Source: Pseudomonas sp. R28(2017)
GTDB lineage: Bacteria; Pseudomonadota; Gammaproteobacteria; Pseudomonadales; Pseudomonadaceae
Direction: 5' to 3'
Assembly (NCBI RefSeq): GCF_002112505.1
Contig: NZ_NEHW01000011.1
Span: 180,394-244,393 of the forward strand
DNA length: 64,000 nucleotides
Below the pieces are notes generated by a model. That model worked only from the letters and a program-made list of their open reading frames with translations, made no database searches and was not told the origin of the DNA. The translations under genes and the position numbers were made by a program. Every line of letters starts with the position of its first letter. Position 1 is the first letter of the stretch. Of the stretch, positions 25,006 through 32,658 are shown in pieces.

Positions 25006-25917
25006 ATGACAATGCCAATGAACAACGTCGTCGCCAGCGACAGCGAAGAACTGGTGCCCTCGCGCTATGCCGTGAAAGTCGGTGACATCGAGGTGCTGGT
25101 GGTGAGTGACGGTGTATTGCCACTGCCCACTCAAACCATGTCGACCAACGCCGACCCGGCCGCCCGCGCGGCCTGGTTCAAGGGCATGTTCCTCGGGCCG
25201 GATAGCTTCGACTGGGCACTGAACGTCTTGCTGGTGCGCAGTGGCGAGCAGGTGATCCTCGTGGATGCCGGGCTGGGTGGGCAGTTCCCCGGCTTCCCGC
25301 GGGCCGGGCAGTTCCCCAAACGCCTGGCGGCCGCCGGCATCGCGCTGGAGTCGATCACCGATATCGTCATCACCCACCTGCACATGGACCACATCGGCGG
25401 CCTGCTGGTGGACGAGGTGAAACAGCGCCTGCGCGCAGACGTGAAAATCCACGTCACCGCCACCGAGGTCGACTTCTGGGCCGCACCGGACTTCTCGCAG
25501 ACGGACATGCCGCAACCGGTGCCCGACGTGCTGCGCTCCACGGCCAAGGCGTTCATGCAAGCCTACGGCAGCCGGATCCGCACCTTCGAGCATCAGCATG
25601 AAGTGGCGCCCGGCGTGGTCGCACGCCTTACCGGCGGCCATACCCCAGGGCATTGCGTGGTGTACGTCAATTCGGCTGGGCAGCGACTGACCTTCGCCGG
25701 CGATGCGCTGTTCCCGGTGGCCTTTGACCACCCGGATTGGCACAACGGCTTCGAGCACGACCCCGAGGAGTCAGTACGGGTCCGGTTAGCGCTGTTGCGT
25801 GAAGCCGCCGCCAGTGGCGAGTTGTTCGTTGCGACACACTTGCCATTCCCTTCCGTGGGGCGGGTAGCGGTCGACGGTGACGGGTTCCGCTGGATCGCAG
25901 GGTTCTGGAATTATTGA
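25006..25917 (+). CDS. MBL-fold metallohydrolase, methyl-parathion-hydrolase/lactonase-like
   Basis: A 303-residue metallo-beta-lactamase-fold enzyme. The dinuclear metal motif THLHMDHIGG (about residue 121) is complete, with a third-ligand region GGHTPGHCVVY and an Asp in TFAGDALFPV. The overall pattern resembles the MPH/OPHC2 and lactonase-type group rather than glyoxalase II. There is no signal peptide, so it is probably cytoplasmic. The ATG at 25006 follows GCAGGAG. It is co-directional with the flavoprotein, which suggests a shared oxidation/hydrolysis job. The substrate (lactone, ester or phosphotriester) is not determinable. Confidence 0.87.
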   Translation: MTMPMNNVVASDSEELVPSRYAVKVGDIEVLVVSDGVLPLPTQTMSTNADPAARAAWFKGMFLGPDSFDWALNVLLVRSGEQVILVDAGLGGQFPGFPRAGQFPKRLAAAGIALESITDIVITHLHMDHIGGLLVDEVKQRLRADVKIHVTATEVDFWAAPDFSQTDMPQPVPDVLRSTAKAFMQAYGSRIRTFEHQHEVAPGVVARLTGGHTPGHCVVYVNSAGQRLTFAGDALFPVAFDHPDWHNGFEHDPEESVRVRLALLREAAASGELFVATHLPFPSVGRVAVDGDGFRWIAGFWNY

Positions 25918-25943
25918 GCAGTCAGTGGTTCGCAAACCTTCCT

Positions 25944-25983
25944 CGCGCAGCAGCGTGTTTTACGAGATACGCTGTTCTGCGCG
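25944..25983. terminator. Bidirectional hairpin between MBL hydrolase and MerR genes
   Basis: CGCGCAGCAGCGT (25944-25956) pairs with ACGCTGTTCTGCGCG (25969-25983), leaving a two-base bulge. It stands between two convergent genes and is placed to terminate both. No long T-run is present. Confidence 0.55.
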
Positions 25984-25998
25984 GTCCACAACCAGAGG

Positions 25999-26370
25999 TC
26001 AGGCAAGCGTCAGCCCGAGGGCAATGGCGCTGGCTTCAAGCTTTGCACGCTCGCCCTCCAGAAACACATAGGTAGCCTGCAGCGCGGAAATCTTCGTCTG
26101 GATTTCGGCCATCTTGTTGGCGACCAAGGCTGCGCCTTGCGCGCAATTGATCGTATTTCCCCGCCTGGCCGCAAGGATGTCGCCGATTTCAGCGAGTGAG
26201 AAACCTACGCCCTGGGCACTTTGAATGAACGCCAAGTCGGCAACGGTCTGCTCACTGTAGCTGCGGTAGTTGTTCGCCTGGCGCTGGGCGGTGATAAGCC
26301 CGAGCTGTTCGTAATAGCGCAGGGCATGGCGGCCGACGCCACTACGGCGCTCCAACGCTCCGATATTCAC
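25999..26370 (-). CDS. MerR-family transcriptional regulator
   Basis: A 123-residue regulator starting at GTG 26370, eight bases after AAGGGG. An in-frame GTG further upstream would begin inside the operator. The N-terminal winged helix (NIGALERRSGVGRHALRYYEQLGLI) is the MerR DNA-binding domain; a coiled-coil dimerisation helix follows (~75-115). One Cys (TINCAQG, about residue 85) and no paired cysteines make a classic metal sensor less likely. It is divergent from the epimerase gene over a textbook MerR promoter. The inducer is unknown. Confidence 0.9.
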   Translation of the reverse strand: MNIGALERRSGVGRHALRYYEQLGLITAQRQANNYRSYSEQTVADLAFIQSAQGVGFSLAEIGDILAARRGNTINCAQGAALVANKMAEIQTKISALQATYVFLEGERAKLEASAIALGLTLA

Positions 26371-26382
26371 ACTGAAAACCCC

Positions 26383-26413
26383 TTGACTGTAGAGCACGCT
26401 CTACACCTTAGCC
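26383..26413 (+). promoter_or_regulatory. MerR-type promoter with long spacer and palindromic operator
   Basis: The -35 hexamer TTGACT (26383-26388) is followed by a 19-bp spacer filled by the palindrome TGTAGAGCACGCTCTACA (26388-26405; 8-bp arms, 2-bp centre) and a weak -10 (TTAGCC, 26408-26413). A lengthened spacer that needs DNA distortion is the hallmark of MerR-activated promoters. It faces the epimerase gene and overlaps the regulator's own 5' region, so it should control both. Confidence 0.8.
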
Positions 26414-26443
26414 TGCGCCGATCATCCATACAAGGAATCAGGC

Positions 26444-27520
26444 ATGAGCGTGGAATGCTTCGTTACAGGCGGCAGTGGATTCGTGGGGCAACATCTGTTG
26501 GCGCATCTCACTACGGCAGGGCACAAGACCTGGGTGCTGATGCGCAGCCCCGAAAACATCGGGCGCCTCAGGGACCAGGTGAGCCAGCTAGGCGGTGACC
26601 CTGCCTTGGTCCACGTCGTGGAGGGAGACATCAGCAGGGACGGACTCGGGCTCAGCGACGCAGGCAAGCAGTGCGTGTCTTCGGCCTCCGTGGTTTTTCA
26701 CCTGGCGGCGCAATTCTCCTGGGGGCTGACCATGGAGCGCGCCCGCGCAGTGAATGTACAAGGGGCGCTGAACGTGGCCAGGCTTGCCGCCAGCCAGCGC
26801 ATCCGCCTGCTGATGGTGGGCGGTTTCATGCTGCAGAACCTGGGCCACCTGGCCAGCGTCGGGGTGGATAATGAGCACCCTGAAAACACCCACTGGCCCA
26901 CGGTCTACGGCCGTGTCGGTGGCTATGAAGGCAGCAAGCTCGAGGCTCATTTTGCCGTCATCCGCTACATGCGGGAGGTGGGTGCGGATTACACCATCGT
27001 TCACCCTGCCACGGTGTGTGGGCACAGCCAGAGCGGGCACATTCTGCAAGGGCAACCGCTGGCCGGGCTCATCCGCAACCTGGCCCAAGGCCGGTTCAAG
27101 GCCGTGCCCGGTTCGGCCAGGCACTGGTTGCCATTGGTCAGCGTCGATTACCTGGTGACGATGATCACCTGCGTGGCGCTCGACCCCACGATGGTGAACC
27201 GTCAGGTCCTCGCGCTTGATGAAGACACGCCGAACTTGCAGGGGATGCTTGAGCAGATGGCGAAAACGCTACAGGTCAAGGCGCCCCGCCTCCATGTGCC
27301 GATTGCAGTGCTTCGGTGGCTTTTGATGATTCCCGGCTTGCCGGCACGGCTGGCGATCAGCGCCGAGTCACTGGACTTCATACAGACGCAACGCTTCGAC
27401 ATGGCCGAGAGCAAGCAGCTGGAACGCAACTATCAGTTCAGCCACCCCGACATTTGGCAGACGTTGGAAATGACGGTGCGCTACGTCAACGGCCACTTGC
27501 GTAACCAAGGCAATCATTGA
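26444..27520 (+). CDS. NAD(P)-dependent extended SDR (epimerase/3-beta-HSD-like)
   Basis: A 358-residue extended short-chain dehydrogenase. The nucleotide-binding motif GGSGFVG starts at residue 9, and an FHLAAQ strand and a catalytic YxxxK-like YEGSK (about 165) are present. The C-terminal half resembles the 3-beta-hydroxysteroid dehydrogenase/epimerase/dihydroflavonol-reductase group. It is the sole gene behind the MerR-type promoter 30-60 bp upstream, so it is expected to be induced by the MerR effector, perhaps a reactive carbonyl that it reduces (inference). The start MSVECFVTGG fits the fold. Confidence 0.87.
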   Translation: MSVECFVTGGSGFVGQHLLAHLTTAGHKTWVLMRSPENIGRLRDQVSQLGGDPALVHVVEGDISRDGLGLSDAGKQCVSSASVVFHLAAQFSWGLTMERARAVNVQGALNVARLAASQRIRLLMVGGFMLQNLGHLASVGVDNEHPENTHWPTVYGRVGGYEGSKLEAHFAVIRYMREVGADYTIVHPATVCGHSQSGHILQGQPLAGLIRNLAQGRFKAVPGSARHWLPLVSVDYLVTMITCVALDPTMVNRQVLALDEDTPNLQGMLEQMAKTLQVKAPRLHVPIAVLRWLLMIPGLPARLAISAESLDFIQTQRFDMAESKQLERNYQFSHPDIWQTLEMTVRYVNGHLRNQGNH

Positions 27521-27565
27521 AGCACGCTTCGACGACGTGGCGCCCTGCCAGGCGTGACATGATCC

Positions 27566-28882
27566 TCAATCCGGCAGGGCCGCCAACACCGCAGTCACCA
27601 TGCTGCTGAACGCAGCCGGCGAGTCTGCGACGTGCGCAGGGATGTTTACCTCGCCGTCGGCACGCGTGGCGCGCCGAGCCTGATCGGCTGTGGCTGACAG
27701 CTTCACGATCACCACTTCGCGGCGGGGGTTGATATAGATTTTCTGACCAAAGCGCCCACTGGCCTCGACCGACCCGTCACCATCGTTCTTCTGGAACCAA
27801 TAATTGCGGTAGCCGTAACCAGGGCGGCCGGGGCCGAGGCTGCCTTGAGCAAACACGGCAGGGTCGGCAGCGAGGAACGTGCGGTGCACCGCCTGGTTGA
27901 AGCTGTCGTCCTTGGCATCGCGGGCCAGCTCGCGGCGCACCAGCTCGGCGAAGCGGGCCGTGTCGCGCAGGTTACAGCTGATGCCACCACTGGCCATCTC
28001 GGTCCCGAGCGGGTCGACCTGCACGTACGCATCGTTCTCGGCGAAGCGTGACCACAACCGCTGCTCGACCAGCTGGGCCCAATTGAGCCCGGTGATACGC
28101 CGTAATGCCCAGGCCAGTGCTTCCGGCGAGCCATTCTGGTAGAAGAACGGCGCCTTGCCGCCTGGGTTCGACGCCTGTTGAACCTGCCGAAGAAAGCTGT
28201 AGATATCCCCTGGCATGCCCTCGCCCCGCGGTATCAGACCGGTGGCGGCAAACAGACCGAGATCCGGCGGCATCCGGGGTGGGTACTCCACTGCCACTTG
28301 CATGTCCAGGTTGGCCTGCACAGTCGCCTCGCCGAACGGCGTGCCGCGCAGTTCCGGCACGTAGTGCGCCAGCGTGCGCTGCGGGTCCAGCGCCCCTTCA
28401 GCGATCAGCTGGGCAGCGATCAGGCCGGTAACAGACTTGGTCATCGATGCCCAGATATGCGGCTGGCCGGGTTCGAAGCCATCCAGATAACGCTCGTATA
28501 TCACCTGGCCCCGCTGCAGCACGATGAGCCCGTCGGTGCTGGTTTGCTGCAGATAACCGACCAAGGTCATTGATTGGTCACCGACACTGAAGGCCAATGG
28601 GTCGAGCGCTGCCGGGTTGCCTTCGGTCAAAACCAGCGCAGTGGCTGCGCGGCCGATGCCACGGGTAGGCGATACTTCGCGGGCGTGGCGCATAGACCAG
28701 CGCAAATACGGTGGTTTGAAGGCATTGGCCTGGGTGACACGCCATTCTGGCGCTGGGGGAAACCCCTGCATCACGCCTTCGGACGGCGACCCCATTGCCA
28801 GCCCCGGGGCCAGCGCACCGGCCAGCATCAGGGCAATGCCGGGCAGGTTGGGTGTTGGCTGCTGCATGTTGCGCTTGGACAT
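27566..28882 (-). CDS. Serine hydrolase of the beta-lactamase (S12) superfamily, exported
   Basis: A 438-residue protein. A signal sequence (LPGIALMLAGALAPGLAMG, about residues 12-30) predicts export. The catalytic SxxK motif is SMTK (about residue 145), the second motif is YQN (FYQNGSP), and the third-motif region is near FGQKIYINP. It belongs to the esterase/6-aminohexanoate-dimer-hydrolase-like group rather than true beta-lactamases. The ATG at 28882 is preceded by AGGAGCAGGACC and chosen over one 21 nt upstream. It lies 20 bp after the DUF1302 gene and is co-directional with it, so it may hydrolyse an ester or amide before transport or catabolism. Confidence 0.87.
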   Translation of the reverse strand: MSKRNMQQPTPNLPGIALMLAGALAPGLAMGSPSEGVMQGFPPAPEWRVTQANAFKPPYLRWSMRHAREVSPTRGIGRAATALVLTEGNPAALDPLAFSVGDQSMTLVGYLQQTSTDGLIVLQRGQVIYERYLDGFEPGQPHIWASMTKSVTGLIAAQLIAEGALDPQRTLAHYVPELRGTPFGEATVQANLDMQVAVEYPPRMPPDLGLFAATGLIPRGEGMPGDIYSFLRQVQQASNPGGKAPFFYQNGSPEALAWALRRITGLNWAQLVEQRLWSRFAENDAYVQVDPLGTEMASGGISCNLRDTARFAELVRRELARDAKDDSFNQAVHRTFLAADPAVFAQGSLGPGRPGYGYRNYWFQKNDGDGSVEASGRFGQKIYINPRREVVIVKLSATADQARRATRADGEVNIPAHVADSPAAFSSMVTAVLAALPD

Positions 28883-28902
28883 GGTCCTGCTCCTTGGTTG
28901 CA

Positions 28903-30756
28903 TCAGAAATTGGCACCCACGCTGAATGCGACATAATCGCGGTCACCACGGGTGCCGTAATCGCCGTCGAGGTAATCGGTATAGGCCAGGCTTGCCCAGT
29001 ACTGGCTGGCCAGGCTGATGTCCACACCCAGGCTGATCGAGCGCGAGCCTTCATTGAAGGCTGAGCCATCGGCGGGCGAGTAGCCTTTGACGTCATGGGC
29101 CCAGGCCAGGTTGGGGCGAATATCAAGGCCCGGAACAAGGGTCGGGTAGCTCAAGGTCGCGCGCAGCCGGTAGCCCCAGGAAAACGGCGTGACGAAGCCT
29201 TCATCGTTGCAGTCAGCCGGGCTTTTCGAGATCGCCAGGCACAGGCTGTTGTCGGCCAGTTCACCATTGCCATAAGCACCGGAGCGGCCATAGCGCGGGC
29301 CGAAACGGCCTTCCAGCCCGCCGACATAGGTCGCCCCCACCTCGCCCATCAGCAGCAGCTGGTTGGCCCCCATGACCTGGCCAAACGCTTGCACGGCCGA
29401 CACCTGGGCCTGGGTCACCTCCTTGCGCCGGTAGCCGTCGTATGGCGTGTTGTCGGTCGCAGGGCGCTGGCCGTCGGCGTTCAGCGGGCTGCGACCAGGG
29501 GCATTGAGCAACGATTGCAGTATGTCGTTGCCGTTGAGTTGCACCGGCATGTTCGGCCGGTAGCTCAGTTCGCCTTGCACGGCGGTACCGTTGCGCAGCG
29601 TGGTGGCGAAGGTGATGCCGTACAGGCGGATGTCTTCGGGGTATTGCGCCCGGTACTGCGAAGTGCCCATGCGCAGTGCGCCGGCCAGGGTCTGCCCGTT
29701 GCTGGAAGCCAGGAAATCGCTGCAGTTGGCCAGCGCCACGCCGACATTGCCGCACAGTGCCCTGGCGAAACCACTGTTGGCGTAGTAGCGGCTACTGACC
29801 GTGCCCAGGTAGGGGGAGCGGCTATGGTAGTTGGCGGCAAACAGGCCGAACTCGGTATCCAGCCGCGCAGCGTACCAATGCAGCGACAATCCCCATTGGC
29901 CACCGTTGCGCGCATCTTCGTCGCCCCCGCGAGGCACTCGCACGCCCTCCTCCGTCAGCGTCACATCGAATACGGCCAAGGCCTGCGAGACTGCTGGGTT
30001 GGTCACCATCTGCCCGCCGACATCCAGGCCTGTGCAGCCTTCCGGCATGAAGTCGTTGCCGGAAAAGAACGTCGCGCAGTTGTCCAGCCGGGTCTGTTCC
30101 CAATCCAGTTGATAGAAAGCGTCAACTGACAGCGCCTGATTGAGATTCTGCGTGACATACACCAGGTTGACTGGCACCAGGGCGTCTTTCACCTCCGAAC
30201 CGGGCCGCCGTAGCGCGGCCTGGTTGAACGGGTTGACGACATTCAGCCCGCCTTGGATGAACAGGCTTTCCCCCCAATTGACCACCTGTTTGCCCACGCG
30301 CAGCGACCCGGGCTCACCGTCGATATCGTAGAGGCCATAGGCGAAGGCATCGAGCAGCTCCACGCCAGCCGTTTTCGCCGACACCTGTCGGTTGTGATCG
30401 TCGATGTCGACTGCCCGCTGGCTGTGGTCGCGCTGCGCGGTGTCATACCAGTAGGTGCCACGCAAAAACACACCCACGTTGTCGCGGCGCAGCTCCAGGT
30501 CATGGGTACCTCTGAAGATCGTCGAAAACACATCGCCTGCGCGGTAGTTGCGCCGCCCGTCGTTGCCGTTCGCCGCCTGCAATTGCTGCTTGTCGGGGTT
30601 GGCGGTACTGACGGCAGTCCCGAATGACAAAGCCGAGTCAAAGCGACCTTGCAGCTCGCCCACGTCGAACTGTACGCCCGCAACCGGGGTGGCAAGCAGG
30701 CAGCACGCGGCCGCCAGCGGCGCGCGGCGCCGGCAGAGAAGAAGGGTTGCGCTCAC
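28903..30756 (-). CDS. DUF1302 outer-membrane protein
   Basis: A 617-residue protein with a short N-terminal signal region (AAACCLLATPVAGV), alternating beta-strands throughout and a C-terminal Phe, as in outer-membrane barrels. The VGKQVVNWGESLFIQGG and NPFNQAALRRPG segments are diagnostic for the DUF1302 family. DUF1302 proteins are normally encoded beside DUF1329 proteins; here the DUF1329 gene is 8 kb away (38779-40116). They are often found with catabolism of hydrophobic compounds, so an uptake or surface role is plausible. Translation starts at a GTG with GAGG about eight bases before. It is followed by the S12 hydrolase gene. Confidence 0.85.
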   Translation of the reverse strand: MSATLLLCRRRAPLAAACCLLATPVAGVQFDVGELQGRFDSALSFGTAVSTANPDKQQLQAANGNDGRRNYRAGDVFSTIFRGTHDLELRRDNVGVFLRGTYWYDTAQRDHSQRAVDIDDHNRQVSAKTAGVELLDAFAYGLYDIDGEPGSLRVGKQVVNWGESLFIQGGLNVVNPFNQAALRRPGSEVKDALVPVNLVYVTQNLNQALSVDAFYQLDWEQTRLDNCATFFSGNDFMPEGCTGLDVGGQMVTNPAVSQALAVFDVTLTEEGVRVPRGGDEDARNGGQWGLSLHWYAARLDTEFGLFAANYHSRSPYLGTVSSRYYANSGFARALCGNVGVALANCSDFLASSNGQTLAGALRMGTSQYRAQYPEDIRLYGITFATTLRNGTAVQGELSYRPNMPVQLNGNDILQSLLNAPGRSPLNADGQRPATDNTPYDGYRRKEVTQAQVSAVQAFGQVMGANQLLLMGEVGATYVGGLEGRFGPRYGRSGAYGNGELADNSLCLAISKSPADCNDEGFVTPFSWGYRLRATLSYPTLVPGLDIRPNLAWAHDVKGYSPADGSAFNEGSRSISLGVDISLASQYWASLAYTDYLDGDYGTRGDRDYVAFSVGANF

Positions 30757-30910
30757 TCTTAACCTCTTATTGTTTTATTAGAGAGGGAAATGATGGGATT
30801 CAGCGCGGACGCGCCGGCCGCCCAGGCCGGCGGTGTCGGTGATGAGGAGTATCAGATAGCTTTGAAGGCGCTCACAAATAGCGTCTTCAGATCAAAGCCA
30901 TGCCGATTCG

Positions 30911-31016
30911 TTATGGCTGAGTGATCGCGGTTCCAAGCATTTCGAACAACGCCACGGACCCCATGCCTGCACCAACGCACATGCTCAGCACCCCATAGCG
31001 CAGCTGTATGGAGCAA
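30911..31016 (-). pseudogene. C-terminal remnant of a thiolase (acetyl-CoA acyltransferase)
   Basis: Directly after the thioesterase stop codon, the minus strand reads, in one frame, QLRYGVLSMCVGAGMG then SVALFEML, ending at TAA 30911-30913. This is the C-terminal signature of thiolases, including the catalytic Cys of the MC-x-G-x-G-x-G motif. Only about 34 codons survive. The rest of the ~390-residue enzyme is absent and there is no start. It looks like a deletion that fused the region after the thioesterase to the tail of a former thiolase gene. The remaining gap 30757-30910 is the leader of the DUF1302 gene. Confidence 0.75.
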
Positions 31017-31451
31017 TTACTCCGGTAGCAAATGCTCGCACGCGCTGCGCAGCCCGTCGGGAATGGCGACCGGGCAGTGAGTGCTGCGGTCGACAAAAAC
31101 ATGAATGAAACGGCCGGCCGCGCAGGCTTCAGACTCGCCCTCGACGAACACGGCCAGGGCGTAGTGTACGGCGCTGTTGCCCAACCGCTCGACGGCGATG
31201 CCCACTTCGATGCGTTGCGGGAAGGCAATGGCAGCGAAATAGTCGCAGGCGGACCCGGCCACGTAAGCAACGACCGGGTCGTGGTGGATATTCAGGCCGG
31301 CCTGTTCGATCAGCCAGGTGTTCACGGCACTGTCGAAAAAACTGTAATAGACAACGTTGTTCACATGCCCGTACACGTCGTTGTCGTGCCAGCGCGTGGT
31401 GATCGGCTGGAAATGGCGGTAGGCGCCGCGCAGCGGGCGCTTCCTGGCCAT
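31017..31451 (-). CDS. Acyl-CoA thioesterase, hot-dog fold (4HBT/YbgC-like)
   Basis: A 144-residue single hot-dog-domain protein. The catalytic Asp and neighbours appear as WHDNDVYGHVNNVVYY (about residues 21-36), the 4-hydroxybenzoyl-CoA thioesterase family signature. It would hydrolyse an acyl- or aryl-CoA to the free acid, perhaps releasing CoA from a dead-end intermediate. Its ATG directly abuts the TGA of the iron-alcohol-dehydrogenase gene with no gap, so translation is coupled. A thiolase remnant follows. Confidence 0.88.
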   Translation of the reverse strand: MARKRPLRGAYRHFQPITTRWHDNDVYGHVNNVVYYSFFDSAVNTWLIEQAGLNIHHDPVVAYVAGSACDYFAAIAFPQRIEVGIAVERLGNSAVHYALAVFVEGESEACAAGRFIHVFVDRSTHCPVAIPDGLRSACEHLLPE

Positions 31452-32615
31452 TCAGAACGCCGCCTGGTAGAGGGCCAGGGCATCGGCGAGGGTCACCTTG
31501 CGCGGGTTGTTGACCAGCAACCGTTGCTGTTGCAGGGCATCTTCGGCCAGCAGCGGCAGGCTATGCCGCGCTACCCCGACATCGCGCAACCGGCTGGGCA
31601 GGCCGCAGCGTGGCGCCAACTGCTCCAGTTCATCGATGAATTGGCTGCACAGTTGGTGGGGGTCGCCCGGCATCAGCCGTTCGCCCAACAGGGCCGGCGC
31701 CAGCGCCGCATAATCGGCAAATGCCTCGCGCCGGTTGAAGCGCATCACGTGGGGCAGCACCAGGGCGTTGGCCAACCCGTGCGGCACGTGGTAGCGAGCC
31801 CCCAGCGGGTAGGCCAGGGCATGCACCGCCGCCACCGGTGCGTTGGCAAATGCCTGCCCGGCCAGGCAGGCGCCCAGTAGCATGGCCTGGCGCGCCACCA
31901 AGTTGCCACCGTTGTGCACCGCCTGGTCGAGGTTACCGGACAACAAGGCCAACGCTTCGCGGGCCAGCAGGCCGGACAGCGGGTTGCGCTTGAACTGGCT
32001 GGTGGTGGCCTCGATGGCATGGACCATGGCATCGATACCGGTGGCCGCGGTGATGGCCGGCGGCAGACCCAGCGTGCGCTCGGCGTCAAGCAGCGCCAGG
32101 TCGGGCAGCAGCAGCGGCGAGATCACCGCCATCTTGGCCGCCTCACCAGTGGTGATCACGGCAACAGGCGTGACCTCCGAGCCGGTTCCGGCGGTGGTCG
32201 GCACCTGGATCAGCGGCAGGCGCTGGCCGCTGGCCTGATCGATGCCGTAGACCGCCTCCAGAGTCTGCTCACAGGCAGGGTGTGCCAGCAGCGCGACCAG
32301 CTTGGCCACGTCCATCGAGCTGCCACCACCAAAGCCGACGATCAGCTCGGCGCCTATGTAGCGCGCCCGGCTGACCGCCGCGAGCACACAGGCGTGACTG
32401 GGGTCGGCGCTGACCCCACTGAAAATCGCCACGCTCATGTGCGCCTGGGTAAAGCCTGGCAGCACGTCATCGAGCATGCCCAGGTTGACGATGCCCGGGT
32501 CGGTCACGATCAGCACGCGGCGCACGCCGCGTTGTTGGCACAGTTGGCCCAGGCGGCCGACGGCGCCGGGTTCGCAGAGCAGATGGGGGGTGGTGGCAAA
32601 ACTGAAAGGCTGCAT
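31452..32615 (-). CDS. Iron-containing (group III) alcohol dehydrogenase
   Basis: A 387-residue Fe-ADH. The NAD-binding region GGGSSMDVAK (about residue 95) and the metal site residues in HALAYPLGARYHVPHGLANALVLP (His cluster, about 262-285) are intact. It interconverts a primary or secondary alcohol and its carbonyl. The start is taken as the ATG at 32615, nine bases after GAGG; the ATG at 32621 is only three bases away from it. It lies between the acyl-CoA dehydrogenase and thioesterase genes in one operon. This fits oxidation of an alcohol released by the nearby sulfatase or hydrolase (inference). Confidence 0.9.
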   Translation of the reverse strand: MQPFSFATTPHLLCEPGAVGRLGQLCQQRGVRRVLIVTDPGIVNLGMLDDVLPGFTQAHMSVAIFSGVSADPSHACVLAAVSRARYIGAELIVGFGGGSSMDVAKLVALLAHPACEQTLEAVYGIDQASGQRLPLIQVPTTAGTGSEVTPVAVITTGEAAKMAVISPLLLPDLALLDAERTLGLPPAITAATGIDAMVHAIEATTSQFKRNPLSGLLAREALALLSGNLDQAVHNGGNLVARQAMLLGACLAGQAFANAPVAAVHALAYPLGARYHVPHGLANALVLPHVMRFNRREAFADYAALAPALLGERLMPGDPHQLCSQFIDELEQLAPRCGLPSRLRDVGVARHSLPLLAEDALQQQRLLVNNPRKVTLADALALYQAAF

Positions 32616-32658
32616 GTTCATGTTCCTCTTGTTCTTGTGGGTGAACAGCCAGGCCGAG

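Noticed and set aside
30790..30924. A 44-codon plus-strand frame between the DUF1302 gene and the thiolase relic
   Set aside because: No ribosome-binding site, no similarity recognised, and it lies in the DUF1302 leader on the opposite strand.
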